Source: Isoperla grammatica
Taxonomy: Eukaryota > Arthropoda > Insecta > Plecoptera > Perlodidae
Length of the DNA: 64,000 bases
Assembly: GCA_945910005.1 (NCBI GenBank)
Contig: OX246744.1
Span: 45,008,965 to 45,072,964 of the forward strand
Reading direction: 5' to 3'
Within the stretch, counting starts at the first letter, position 1, and each line of letters begins with the position of its first letter. Below the pieces are notes generated by a model. That model saw only the letters and a list, made by a program, of their open reading frames with translations, ran no database searches and was not told the origin of the DNA. Position numbers and translations under genes: made by a program. This document shows positions 11,072-22,668 of the stretch, one piece after another.

Positions 11072-11625
11072 ACATGTAAAGGAAAAACCATCCTCCTTTG
11101 TAAATCATTTTTATAACAATAGGATAGTCAAGAAATATGTTCTTGACAAACCCATGTATCATCTGGATGAGTATATTAAATCCTAAGGGCATCAAGGTCA
11201 GTACATCAGGTCCACAAAACTAGGGCTACATTTTATTTATACATGTATCCTATTTCTTTGGAATGTGCTTGTGCCAGGTATTACTTATGGTGTAATTGCA
11301 ATATAATTTTTAACTAATTTATTTGTTTACTGTTCTTCTTGTATTTTATGTATTGTGTATTATTGTATGTACTTTTGTATGTACGTATTATATATTCTGA
11401 CAAAACCCAAATTAATGTACACTGATAACGGTGAATAAACTTGATTTGATATGATCTGGATAAATAAAAATAAAGAGTCAGAACTAGAAACATGCAAGAG
11501 TGCCACCATACGCCCACTCAGCCAACTGTCAATATCACACACACACACACAACAAACAGGTTTCAAGAATCCATTGTGCGATTCGAAGCCGGCAAATAAA
11601 CGCGCTAAATGTGGTCGTCTCAAGC

Positions 11626-11653
11626 GCACACACGCACACACACACACACGCAC
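11626..11653. repeat. CA microsatellite, interrupted
   Basis: A CA dinucleotide run with occasional G interruptions. A shorter CA run lies at about 11537-11551. Confidence 0.9.
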
Positions 11654-11790
11654 AATGCAACAAGGTCGCCCACGTAGCATTGCAGGTCTTGCTCGCTCGT
11701 ACGACCGGGGGCGTTCCGGCTGGTCAGAGGGTCACCCAGTATGGACTTGATACATACAGTAGTGGCAACTAGCAACTAGCAAGCAATGCA

Positions 11791-11843
11791 CATGTATGTA
11801 TGTATGTATGTATGTATGTATGTATGTATGTATGTATGTATGT
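11791..11843. repeat. GTAT tetranucleotide microsatellite
   Basis: About thirteen perfect copies of a TGTA/ATGT tetramer. The short open frames across it are artefacts of the repeat. Confidence 0.95.
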
Positions 11844-11912
11844 TGTACAGCTCTCCATAGAGAGGGAAAACAATTTATTGTCTGCTGTTAACTGACCACA
11901 AGGATCCAGCAT

Positions 11913-11958
11913 ACAGAAAACGTCGAAACTATTTCTTTGACGTTTCGACGTTTTCTGT
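11913..11958. repeat. Perfect 17-bp hairpin containing GAAACGTCG-like ends
   Basis: The 17-base arm at 11913-11929 is exactly reverse-complementary to 11942-11958, with a 12-base loop. The arms carry the ACGTCGAAAC phrase that recurs in several repeats of this window. It is probably the terminus or remnant of a mobile element; no gene is associated. Confidence 0.85.
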
Positions 11959-12088
11959 CTGAATTCTTTTATATGTAAACTCAAATTTTATCTATGAGAC
12001 CCCTGCAGCCACCAACCAGGTAAGCTGTTGGGTTCCCTATATTCTTACCCCCTTCTTGCATATATCTAGCAGTTTGGCCCCTCCTACC

Positions 12089-12678
12089 ACTCACCCGTAT
12101 ACATGTCGTAGACTCTGTCAGCGTTCTCTTCCAGCTCCTTCTGCTGACGCTCCAGCTCCCTCATCCTGATCTCCCGAGCCTCCGCCCTCGCCTGCCCTCG
12201 TGCGTTACTCACCCGTATACATGTCGTAGACTCTGTCAGCGTTCTCTTCCAGCTCCTTCTGCTGACGCTCCAGCTCCCTCATCCTGATCTCCCGAGCCTC
12301 CGCCCTCGCCTGCCCTCGTGCGTTACTCACCCGTATACATGTCGTAGACTCTGTCAGCGTTCTCTTCCAGCTCCTTCTGCTGACGCTCCAGCTCCCTCAT
12401 CCTGATCTCCCGAGCCTCCGCCCTCGCCTGCCCTCGTGCGTTACTCACCCGTATACATGTCGTAGACTCTGTCAGCGTTCTCTTCCAGCTCCTTCTGCTG
12501 ACGCTCCAGCTCCCTCATCCTGATCTCCCGAGCCTCCGCCCTCGCCTGCCCTCGTGCGTTACTCACCCGTATACATGTCGTAGACTCTGTCAGCGTTCTC
12601 TTCCAGCTCCTTCTGCTGACGCTCCAGCTCCCTCATCCTGATCTCCCGAGCCTCCGCCCTCGCCTGCCTCCGGGCGGC
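12089..12678 (-). repeat. Five tandem 118-bp units derived from an LRRFIP-like exon
   Basis: Units begin at 12089, 12207, 12325, 12443 and 12561 and are practically identical. Each holds 97 bases of exon sequence, including the GTGAGT donor side, plus 21 bases of linker. The highest-coordinate unit overlaps the complete exon. Because 118 is not a multiple of three and 21 bases is too short for an intron, the extra copies cannot be spliced in as ordinary exons; they lie in the intron downstream of the real exon. Confidence 0.93.
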
Positions 12679-12693
12679 CAACCTCGCCTCCGC
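12567..12693 (-). CDS. Host exon of an LRRFIP-like (leucine-rich repeat flightless-interacting) protein
   Basis: On the minus strand an acceptor (TTCCAG) precedes a 127-bp open exon ending at a consensus donor (G/GTGAGT). The first 31 residues, rich in Ala, Arg and Glu and containing [14 protein letters not shown], closely match the N-terminal coiled-coil segment of LRRFIP1/LRRFIP2. Those proteins bind the actin regulator Flightless-I and act in innate signalling and transcription. The C-terminal [12 protein letters not shown] part is less conserved. The exon starts in phase 0 and ends after one extra base. No other exon of this gene is recognised nearby, so flanking exons are expected outside the window or in long introns. 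Confidence 0.8.
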
Positions 12694-12791
12694 CTGGAAC
12701 AATACGAGACTCACGTGAGAACACGACGAGAGACACACACACCACACTCGAACACTTCCACAAGCTTTTCACGCGGCATTTGAAATATTTA

Positions 12792-13215
12792 GGTGGCTCG
12801 TTGGCCCAGTGGTTAGCATCCCTGCTTCCAATGCAGAAGGTCCCGGGTTCAAATCCCGGTTCAGGCAGAAGTTTTTTAACTTCTATTAAGGATTCAGTTC
12901 TATTACTTCTTGTCTTAGGAATATAAGTAAACGGTGACTTTGGAGCCGTCCTAGCAACGAAACACTCAATACATTCAAAGTTGTTCTGAATCGGCCTTGT
13001 TGATTCTGGCATCTGTCCGCAGGTGTTCGCACTGTCCAATCACTGATTTCATATATAATGACATATCGATCTTTGATTGGTTATCGCTCACTCGTCGATG
13101 GTGTTCAAAACCTACAGGGTTGGTTTAGTCGCTTTAAATTAAAGTCCCCCACTGCAAATCAGTTTCGTTACTGAGTGGGTAGACTCTAACTGAGAATGTA
13201 TTTATTTTATTTATT
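12792..13215 (+). mobile_element. tRNA-derived SINE, family A, full copy
   Basis: The head is tRNA-like: A box TGGCCCAGTGG at about 12802, an anticodon-like arm CTGC-TTCCAAT-GCAG, and B box GGTTCAAATCC at about 12846, which form an internal RNA polymerase III promoter. The acceptor stem does not pair properly, so this is not a functional tRNA gene. The body continues through a GGTGACTTTGGAGCC block, a CTCACTCGTCGATGG block and a TTTA-rich tail. The same body is found elsewhere in the window with and without the head. Confidence 0.75.
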
Positions 13216-13249
13216 TATAAAATAATAAATCGCCTTATTTCCATGTTAT

Positions 13250-13527
13250 CTCTTTGGAGGTACAGTCATACTTTAAGTGCTATTTTTAAACTGATTTTCA
13301 GTGGAGGACTTAAATTTAAAGCGACTAAACCAGCCCTGTAGGCTCCACACACCATCGACGAGTGAGCGATAACCAATCAAAGATCGATATTTCAAATATG
13401 AAACACATGAATCAGGGATCGGGCAGTGCGAACACCTGCGGACAAATGTCACAGAATCAACAAGGCCGATTCAGAACAACTTTGAATCTATTGAGTGCTT
13501 CGTTGCTAGGACGGCTCCAAAGTCACC
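13250..13527 (-). mobile_element. SINE family A, headless copy in inverted orientation
   Basis: This stretch is the reverse complement of the body and tail of the copy at 12792-13215, starting at the tail and ending with the TTTGGAGCC-block complement at 13527. The two copies sit tail to tail and form an inverted repeat with arms of about 200 bases. The tRNA-like head is missing. It could instead be the second arm of a foldback DNA element that shares this sequence. Confidence 0.65.
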
Positions 13528-13978
13528 TTTGAAAGTCAGTATTGTTAGTCTTGGATGTGTCAGTACTGTCAAAGTGTGTAGTCTCGTTACGACAATAGGT
13601 AGCACGCATGGGTACAAGCAGGGTTGCATAACACTAGCCTCGTTGTGGCAACAACGTGTGGGTGATGTTGAAACAAGGAACGTTGTCCACCGTAGCCTTG
13701 GAAGAGCCTAGCACCACTTATCAGGCTTACTCAACTCTTTATTCGAACACACTCGGTAACAAAGTAGTCAGGTGTAAATTCTTTGTAGTTGATTATCTTT
13801 GGGATTCTCCTTTACTCTTTGCCACAGGTCACCATATCAGATTATCAGATACAGTAAAAATTCTTTATGTCTTCATAACAAAATGATCTATATTATCCTT
13901 ATAACAAAGTGTTTTTGAATGTGAATGTAACACTGTTATAAAGAAATATTACTTATAAAACAAAATAATATTCTTGTC

Positions 13979-14083
13979 AGTCTTGAGAAAGCCACCAACA
14001 TGGGTGGCGAAACGTCGAGTGAAAACTCTATACCGACACGACGAAATAACCCAGAAGAAAATAATCTGTTCCCTCCAACAACT
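13979..14083 (+). mobile_element. 105-bp insertion with 13-bp target duplication and hammerhead-like core
   Basis: The segment is flanked by identical 13-base direct repeats TAATATTCTTGTC (13966-13978 and 14084-14096). A related sequence near 3820-3850 shows the site without the insertion. The insert begins with CTTGAGA, a GCCACC/GGTGGC stem and then GAAACGTC, which resembles the CUGAUGA-stem-GAAA core of a hammerhead ribozyme. The TSD length suggests retrotransposition of a short RNA, such as the 3' end of a Penelope-like or LINE element, or a small SINE. Confidence 0.6.
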
Positions 14084-14096
14084 TAATATTCTTGTC

Positions 14097-15664
14097 CCCG
14101 AAGAGTTTGCTATAAAGAAGTAAGTTTATAAAGAAGTATTAATATAATCCATAATTGGACCTTTATTGTTGTTAGTAGCCTTATACATATTTACCGAAGT
14201 TCATAACACTGGGCCTTAGTCAAAAATGTTTAATAATAATATATAATAATATTAGTTTATTGTCATAACTATTTGGCGTTCTTGACAATGGGCAAGCAGG
14301 GTCTCCACACTACCACACCATACCATTCCATTGACCATTCCATTACCATTTCCATAAAAAAGCTAATCGTAACAATTGAATGCAAATACGATTAAATCAT
14401 GCGGATTTTTTTAACCTAACGATTATCGATTATCGATTTTCATTTTTAAACTGTACTGCATCCGTAGTAAAATAGGAACTTGAACTTTTTACAAAATTAT
14501 TTTCTAAGTTGATAACAAAATTCGGTTTTCTGTGTCAATCAATTACTATCAAATAATTAATTAAATTAATTTAAAGTCGAATAAATATTTAAAAGAAATA
14601 ATTTCTAATAATTAAAGAATCAACACGATGATAAAGTGAACTATTTTTAATTTCAAACATTCATTTATGATTAATTGATCCCTTTTTATTATTCGAGAAA
14701 GTACGATTACAACTTTTAAAACGTCCTTCCAGAAAAGAGCTGGCATAAAAAATGCACTCATAATTGCACCAGTGTGTTATAAACATGATCTGTGATACAT
14801 GTCAGCCTCAGGAAGGCCTATTACAAAGATCTCACACATTACTGTACCAGCATATTATGCATTAAATTAGCAGTGATGCAATCACAGCCGTCACTATGGA
14901 TGGAGGTCTAAAAATAACACTGATATGTAGGATCCGTTATGGCCTGACATTCAAATCTAGGTCTGCAACATGTTACACACTGTACAGATAGATCATATCA
15001 GTAAGCATTTACATTTACTAGTTATAGACAAGTTTTCATTAGACTCTACTGTTGAATGGAGTAGTAGAAACAATTATTCTCCCCCCCCCCCCCCCCCCCC
15101 TGTGTACTTTACTCTAAAACCCTGTTAACTTTACTCTAAAACAGAAGTTACCAACTTACTAACAAGAAATAATTTGTTTACTTATTTAATGGATATTTAT
15201 TTATTATAAAATAACGAATTCAGACAAATTAGCCAGAATTAAATATGTGGATTTGTGTATACTTTGACATACTGATCACAAAAAATTGATAAATTACCTA
15301 AAAAAAAACAAAAAAAAGTCTGATTCAATAAATCGATTTGTTCAAGTGAAATGTGTTGATGTTATTAATAATAGTTAAACTATTAATTTCAATGTGCAAT
15401 CGTGGACGGTACAGTAGGCTACATAGAAAAACAAAGCATTGCACGAATAATAATAACAGCATAGAGCAATAACTAGGCTACACCCTAAATTTGGTCCAGG
15501 TTTGAGAAACAAAAGAATGCACGAAGGCAAGGGTATATTATCCCTTTGTTGTGTGAGCGGAGCGGTATCTGGACAAAGAGTTTGGGCGGGAACAATAGAT
15601 TCCGAGCCAGGGTTGAGAAAACCCGGTTTTTTACCCACCACAGGTGGATTTTTCAGGGTTTGTG
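14097..15664. other. Non-coding, AT-rich, with a poly-C run
   Basis: Nothing gene-like is seen. A run of about 20 C lies at 15081-15100. Confidence 0.5.
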
Positions 15665-15785
15665 GTGGTTTTTGCTCACTCGTTGATAGTGTTCGGAGGG
15701 TTAGTTTAGTCGCTTTACCACTGAAAATCAGTCTTGTTACTGAGTGTGTAGACTCTATAAATACGAATTTATTTATTTATTTTCG
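15665..15785 (+). mobile_element. SINE family A tail fragment
   Basis: Carries the CTCACTCGTTGATAGTGTTC block, the TAGTCGCTTTA block, the GTTACTGAGTG block and a TTTATTTA tail shared with 13080-13210 and 58388-58495. The head is absent. Confidence 0.65.
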
Positions 15786-16159
15786 GAAATTATAGAATAA
15801 AAACGTGTTAAACCAACGTTACAGGTAACCAACGGAAGGTCTTAAATTATCCCCAATGGACCTGTTTAGATTAGATGGTAGGAATTAACGAAGTAGAAAA
15901 TGAAATTGTCACCTTGGACTCGGCTGTGTCGTAAGCATCAGAATACTTTCGTTGGGGCAACTATACAATGGTGTTGCCAACTAGATTCCAATCCACGCCA
16001 CTTGTAAGAGTAGAGACACAATTAAGACCGATCACTTGCGGCTAAACGGGCGGCCAATTTATTAAACGTTACAACAATTAACGACGAGAGTTTCTTTATT
16101 GTTTTTTTTCGACGTTTCGAAGACGTATCACACTTTTCATCTTTCGAACCCTGCAACCT

Positions 16160-16225
16160 CTCAGCTACAGCTACAGCCTGTCAGCTACAGCTACAGCAAC
16201 TACCTGTCAGCTACAGCTACAGGTG
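16160..16225. repeat. CAGCTA-rich short tandem repeat
   Basis: The phrase CTGTCAGCTACAGCTACAG is repeated about three times with small spacers. Confidence 0.8.
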
Positions 16226-16726
16226 TCGTAGAGAGATGAGCTACAATCATGTTCCGTAGATACAGCAACTGTAATAAAAGTTTGCTTAGAACCCGCATAG
16301 CGATCGAAGCCAGATTCTCCGGAACAAACCTATAGCTATTAAATTGCTATTTATTTCATATGATTGTTGATACATGGTCGATCGAACAGTAAATGATGTT
16401 GTGTGTGTAAAATATATATTATAACAGTTTCATAAAAGTTTGTTCCGTCGGCCGCGGTCGGTCTGGGCTCGATCCCCAGTCAGGGCAAACATGTATTACA
16501 ATTGCTACATCTCCATATAATATATATACGAAATACGGTTTCACTATGAGGTTATTATGATGGTAAATAATAATAATAAGGGCCAGTCTTACAATCTCCT
16601 AATAAGAAAGTTATTTGTAGCAATTAAGCTATTTGGAGGATTTCAAGGGTTTTGATTGGTTGTTGCCATGGAGACAATGAGATATTCGACGAATAAATAG
16701 TTATTGGGACATTGTAAGACTGAACC

Positions 16727-16730
<4 letters not shown>

Positions 16731-16781
<51 letters not shown>

Positions 16782-16820
16782 CATCATAATAATAATCATA
16801 TAATAACAATAAAAAAAAAA

Positions 16821-16890
<70 letters not shown>
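16731..16890. repeat. AAT trinucleotide microsatellite
   Basis: Two long AAT runs, about 16731-16782 and 16823-16890, separated by an A-rich interruption. The poly-asparagine frame over it is not a gene. Confidence 0.95.
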
Positions 16891-17379
16891 TTTATTTCTC
16901 AAAGAAAAGGGCGAATGTTACTATATAAGACAGAACCCCAACCCCCAAAAGTCCAAATATCTTTCCGAGTGCCCGCCCAGCAAGTGGTTGGGCGTGGGTT
17001 CGACCCCCAGCGTCTTATGTACCATCATATCTATAACAAGAGCACGCCGTGCATGACGTCACGACCCACAAGGCCAACCCACGGCCACCCCGACACTTGG
17101 AACACTCAACAAACAAATCGCACCGAACTACTTTGCATAGAAATACCCGCGACAACACAATCTCTGTATGTATTGTCCGTCGTGAGGACGGATTACGAGG
17201 GACCAACGTAGGCGGCTTGGCTTGTATTCTTTATACTCGCGTGACGTCACTGACATTGTTGGCGGCCATATTGCCGTACATACCCGTGCACTACATTGGC
17301 TGGAATAAGGGCGGAATGCAGAGTCGAGTGATTTGTTTATTGTCGCTATGGAGTTTGTTCTTCTTATGGAAAATAGCAT

Positions 17380-18079
17380 AATAGGGAATATGCGTCATCT
17401 TTTTTTAGCATTTTACTAGATTAGGATTAACTTCCTGAATACAAAAATATTTTATTTTGATGACATAGGATAAAATTTCATTTATAAAAACGAGCTGAAA
17501 GTTTCACACATATTTATGGCGGGAAAAAAGGGGCATACGTCACTTTCCCTGTATCAGCAATCAACCAATCATGAACTGATAAATAAAATAACGCTTATTT
17601 GGAAATTATCATATCTAAAATCATATAAAATCGAATTAATGCCTAGTACGCCTAATAATTAATTATTGACGCCCAATTTCTATAAAAACAATAATACCAA
17701 ACCTATTTTCATAGAATATCAGTAAATAATGGGTGTTGTTATTCATATAAAGCAGACTTGACAACGGCTTGAGTACAAATTTTGACAAGGTTAGCTTGAT
17801 GACCTTGAAAATTTGATTGTTTCGTCTAGGAAGCGGTGGCAAAATCCAAGGAGGTTATATGCAAAGTCATTCATATAAGCAGTGATTTACAAGGATTGTG
17901 ACGTCACATACCGTTTAAAAATAATAGTGCGGGAAACAGATAATCAAAATCTTTGAACATTTATAGAAGTATAATGAGTTAATTTTAAAACTTTTAAATT
18001 AGGTTTCTGATGTCTTCAGATGAATAACAATATATTCCACGTACTTTCAGAGCTGTAGAAAATTCATGCACATTCCCTA
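17380..18079. other. Non-coding, AT-rich
   Basis: No gene, RNA or repeat was recognised in this stretch. Confidence 0.4.
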
Positions 18080-18237
18080 TTATAAGAACCTAGTAATTGG
18101 ACTGTACACTGTTCCTTGTCAACCACACTCAGTGTGGTTTCGCCTGTTGAAGAGCTCTGATCAGGGTTCGAAATTTGCGTTTTAATTTTATGTTGTGACA
18201 AGGAACAGTGTACAGTCCAATTACTAGGTTCTTATAA
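18080..18237. mobile_element. Foldback element with about 41-bp inverted ends
   Basis: The left arm begins TTATAAGAACCTAGTAATTG and the right arm ends with its complement. The interior has a short palindrome ACCACACTCAGTGTGGT and a CTCTGATCAGGGTTCGAAA phrase. A longer relative with almost the same ends lies at 36778-36992. Confidence 0.85.
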
Positions 18238-18255
18238 CGTTTTACATGTTCTACT

Positions 18256-18706
18256 AGGAAAACGCTCTGTTTGACGCGTTGATAAGCGAGCGCGTCCATA
18301 TCTACGAACGTTCTGGCGAAAAGATCTCAAAGCTAATAAAAACAACAATTAACAACAATTCAAGAATGTGCATTTCAAAATTTTTTCTAATTTCCATAGC
18401 TTTTATACTTCCCGATATTGTTGAATGCAGTGCAATTTGCGTTGCTAAGAATTTTCGTTGTCATTCTGTCTAGTGTTTTCGCGGCGGTCCGCTACCGTTA
18501 CTAACAGTTATTGAGTGTAACTTTGTAACTTTTCGAACGATTTTGCCTCAAAACTATACACCTTAAATCCACATCGAGGCTTGTGGATGGTCCAAATTTC
18601 AAGTTGATCGGACTTTCCGTTCGACCGCTATCGACAGACATAAAAACAAAACAAAAAACAAACAGAATGAAGTGCCATAAGAGTCTCGTGGAGACGCTCG
18701 CTTAAC
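18256..18706 (+). mobile_element. Dispersed repeat, AGGAAAACGCTCTG family, copy 1
   Basis: Starts AGGAAAACGCTCTGTTTGAC and ends near GACGCTCGCTTAAC; GATAAGCGAGCG near the start is the inverse of CGCTCGCTTA at the end. An interior block has TTTCAAGTTGATCGGACTTTC followed by an A-rich tract. No coding capacity; likely a non-autonomous DNA element. Confidence 0.75.
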
Positions 18707-18730
18707 TATGTTTCCGTTTTAATTAATACT

Positions 18731-19470
18731 AGGAAAACGCTCTGTTTGACGCGTTGATAAGCGAGCGCGTCAATATCTACGAACTTTCTGGCGAAAAGAT
18801 TTGAATGCTAATACAAACAACAATTAACAACAATTCAAGAATGCGCATTGCAAAATTTTTTCTAATTTCCATAGCTATTATACTTCCCGACATTGTTGGA
18901 TGCAGTGCAATGTGCGTTGCTAAGCATGTTCGCTGTCATGTTTTCGCCGCGGTCCGCCACCGTTACTAACAGTTATTGACAGCAATAGAAATGTAATTTC
19001 TGCCTCTAATACATATTGGATCGCGTTTACATTAGTATATTCGTGACCGGACAAAAATTTACTATAAGATAGCCATCTCACATTTTGCCATTACTGCGTT
19101 TTAGAAAAATATTTTCGAGTAACTTTCGTGTAACTTTGCCAATATTTATCAGATCGCCATTACATTAACATATTCGTGACCGGAAAAAACTGTAGAAAAA
19201 TCTGGCTATCTCACATTTTGCCGCCATTTTGTTTCAGAAAAATATTTTGCAGTCACTATGGTGTAACTTTGTAACTTTTCGAACGATTTTGCCTCAAAAC
19301 TATACACCTTCAATCCACATCGAGGCTTGTGGATGGTCCAAATTTCAAGTTGATCGGACTTTCAGTTCGACCGCTATCGACGGACATAAAAACAAAAAAA
19401 ACAAAAAAACAAAAAAACAGAACGAAGTGCCATAAGAGTCAAGTGGAAACGCTCGCTTCGCTCGCTTAAC
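18731..19470 (+). mobile_element. Dispersed repeat, AGGAAAACGCTCTG family, copy 2
   Basis: Same start and end as copy 1, immediately downstream in the same orientation. It is longer because it keeps an interior segment with repeated CTCACATTTTGCCG and TATTCGTGACCGG phrases. Copy 1 looks like an internally deleted relative. Confidence 0.75.
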
Positions 19471-19525
19471 AACAATCCCATAGAAACAAATCCTGTACTT
19501 AACTTGACACTTTGTGCATACGACT

Positions 19526-19620
19526 CGTACCCCTAGGGGCGCCGTTGTTGCCAGGTAACAAACAGTTCTTCCCATGGAAAACAAATCCCTAGCAACAACG
19601 GGCGCCCCTATGGGTAGGGG
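19526..19620. mobile_element. Small foldback repeat, GGGGCGCC ends
   Basis: GTACCCCTAGGGGCGCCGTTG on the left pairs with the GGGCGCCCCTATGGGTA side on the right; the arms also share GTTGTTGC. A decayed copy lies at about 20546-20635. Confidence 0.7.
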
Positions 19621-20199
19621 ACGACTATGAACACTGTTGTACTTGTATAGGTAAACCAACAAATGAGCATATTGACAGCTCGAATGACGTAACACATTTT
19701 CCTCTCCATAATGGCCGCTATATACAACACAATCTCTGTATTGTCGTGCGGATTATGACTCATGTCGTGTTTAAACGTAACCGGCTTGTATTGAACTGAA
19801 ATACCAGTGACGAAGTTATTTCTTTCCTCCTCGCAGTGGCGAAACACACGAACAATGTCAACAGGGCCCGGTTTACCATCGCAACAACTGGTTATTATAA
19901 CTTAGTTATAACACAAGCGGAAATAATAAATTAACATATTAAGCGCAACGTAAAATTGGAATTCTGAAAAAAAAATATTTTCCGAAACATTTAGATAATT
20001 TTCATATAAAGTATTTGTTGTTTGGTTTGAAGAGATAGATGGATAGACAGCTCGGAATGCGAGACATTGAAAGTATTTTTATTTTTTTTATTTTCTTTCG
20101 AACAAAAAATACTTGGGTACATCATAAAGATTCTGGAATTAAACAGAAGTAATATATTATTAAGGACTGATGTGGTTACACAGTTAAACCTTGTAAATG

Positions 20200-20315
20200 C
20201 TGACGTCATAGATGAGTGAGTCGGAGCCAATCAGCGGGCGGCTTTAGGAAATACTGACATTTGATTTATGAAGTCAGCATCCATAAAGTTGACGTGGAGC
20301 AACTTTACATGGGCC
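20200..20315 (+). mobile_element. Fragment of the GGAGCCAATCAGCGGGCGG MITE
   Basis: Shares GTCGGAGCCAATCAGCGGGCG and the flanking GACGTCA motif with the MITE at 55759-56019 and ends near GTGGAGCAACTTTA. Confidence 0.6.
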
Positions 20316-20835
20316 CATTTCTCGAGCCCGTACGTTAATTTGTCTCGAATACGAGCTATACTCTCATGGGTACCCGGTACGAACTATATAAACTATACAA
20401 CTATATACCAACCCGCATACAAGTAGTTATGTAGGCTATTCTATATTTATCTACAAACCGGACCCCGCCAGTGCAAATCTAATGGACTAGGCCTATAGTT
20501 AGTTAATTACTTTTGGCTGGAGCCTGGAATTCTAACCGTCCCTTACACCTGGGGCGCCCGTTGTTGTTGTTGTTTGCATGTTAAACAGAAAACAAATCCA
20601 TAGCAACAATGAATGGGTGCTCTAGGTATAGGTCCGCCGACTATGAATTATTCCAACCTAAGGTTCGAAAATTCGATGAGCCCCCCCCCTCCCCCACCCC
20701 CGCCATTCGAGATGCGCATTTCCTGTTCGATAAGATTATAGTTAATATTTTCCAGAGTTATTAATTTTTTTTACAAGCAAATGACGTCATCGGTGGGCTT
20801 GGCTGCGACACTAGACAAGGTTCGTCCACCCCCCG

Positions 20836-20865
20836 TCTGTCTGTCTGTCTGTCTGTCTGTCTGTA
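20836..20865. repeat. TCTG microsatellite
   Basis: About seven TCTG/GTCT tetramers. A similar run lies at 54988-55017. Confidence 0.95.
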
Positions 20866-20923
20866 GACATACAAGGAAGATTACGACAACGTGCGCAAAC
20901 ATTAGCTTAGCGGCCACGCTACA

Positions 20924-21150
20924 GGTCTCTCACAGCAAGAAGTAAGATGGTATCAGGACCGCCCACATTTAGTTTCCAACTTAACAAGCGCGAATCACTG
21001 ACGTTTTTTACGATTATCTAGTACAATTTGGTTGCGGTAAGTTTTAGGAACTTGCAAGCAGGTAATCGGGAAAAACGTTACAGTGATTCACACTTGTTAC
21101 GTTGGAAACTGAATGTGGGCGGTCCTGATACTATCTTGGTGTGAGAGACC
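20924..21150. mobile_element. Foldback MITE with GGTCTCTCAC termini
   Basis: The first 75 or so bases (starting GGTCTCTCACA and including ATCAGGACCGCCCACAT) are inversely repeated at the end, with a few mismatches. About 227 bases in total with no coding capacity, typical of a miniature inverted-repeat element. Confidence 0.85.
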
Positions 21151-22094
21151 TTTATGAGAGATTGCGAACACTACCGCACCTTGGATAGGACAACATCACA
21201 CAAGATAAACACTAGACTAGGTACTGGATTCACAAAGGTGGCCGATTCATGAGTGTTGTCTTACATAATATGCGAGCAATAGCTGGCATGTTAAATAGGC
21301 CTACACATACTTTAACCATTCTTTTTTTTTTTTTATTAAAAAAATCACTCGATAATTTACATTGACATCCATGTTAGTAACCCAAGTTCTTTAAACCATC
21401 TGGAACTAAATTATAGAAGTTTTTTTTTTTTTACAATTTTGATGTTTGTAGGCTAATTTAATTAATAATGTATAATTATTATTGTAAAAACAATCGTAAA
21501 GATTACAAGATCTGACAGTTTTATTAAAATTCATCATTTTAGCTGATACAAAAGCAAATAGCCCTAAATATTTAGTTGGAAGTGATCATACCGGGCATTA
21601 GTCCCCAGCAAACAGCTCTACGGGTGGACGAACCAACATCGTAAGACAAACTTCTTGGGCTGGCAGGTGGCGCAAGTTTGCCGCCATAAGTCGCGTCTAG
21701 ACCGCTACGGAAACTCTCGTATCTCCCACTTCCGTCGCCGCGCGGACGCCCAGCACATGATCACTCGCCTTCACAACGTTATATCGTCGAGTGAGTAATA
21801 GAGTATATTAGTGTGACGTCACGATTCCCGTGTCAACCAATGACGAACCGTATTTGTGACTCCAAACAATCATGACAGTTGATAGTTGACAGATAGTTTT
21901 GTTTTTGCAAACATTGTAGCGAGGGTTATCCGTTCAGATATTTCGTTTTTCTTAACACGAAACAGTGAAAAAGAAAGTGATTAAACTGATAAGTCAAGTA
22001 TTGTAATGATACAATTACTACTTTAAATAATAACAACGTTTCAGGAAAGTTGTTTGGAGTCAGATAGCTCGTCCGCCATTTAATCTGACGTGGA

Positions 22095-22338
22095 CGGCGT
22101 CTACCGCCTTTTACTGCCCAACATACTTTAGTCGGGTAGTAGAAGTTCGCCAAGCGACGCGATGACGGAGCCTGATTGGTCGGCTACTTCGCCGAAGATA
22201 TACGAAGACAGCCGAAAACTCCGTCATCGCGTCGCTTGGCGAACTTCTACTACCCGACTAAAGTATGTTGGGCAGCATAAGGCGTTAGACAAACTGCCGA
22301 TTGCGTTGCGACTCTACCCTATATTACTCACTCAACGT
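22095..22338. mobile_element. Foldback MITE, CTTTAGTCGGGTAGTAG family, copy 1
   Basis: A palindromic element whose arms include GTCGGGTAGTAGAAGTTCGC and CGACGCGATGACGGAG with their complements. The right end has GCGACTCTACCCTATATTAC; the left terminus differs, so that end is truncated or replaced. A complete relative is at 27640-27914. Confidence 0.85.
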
Positions 22339-22668
22339 TTATAATATATACCATTCGGTTCGATTATAGCATCATTTTACTGCCATATAAAAATAACATT
22401 TATTTATTTAATGTTTATACTATTCAGTTATAAAAACTGATTTACAAAAGAGGACAACAAATAGAACTATACTATGCAAACAATTAATAATAATGAAATC
22501 ATAAATACAATTATACATCTTATTTTGATTTAAGTTGTACGGTAACAACCCTACAGATGCTTTCGGGTGATTCAGGGCAACCAGCGAGTCCAGACCAATC
22601 CAATAGAGATAAGAATCAACTATACTAGACATTTCAGACAGTAAGGTATAATTAAATATAAAACCAAC

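Noticed and set aside
12794..12866. A functional tRNA gene with CCA anticodon
   Set aside because: The A box, B box and anticodon arm are good, but the acceptor stem has several mismatches, and the same unit with its body recurs at 38415-38590, so it is a SINE head.
16704..16928. Poly-asparagine ORF
   Set aside because: It is the AAT microsatellite read in one frame.
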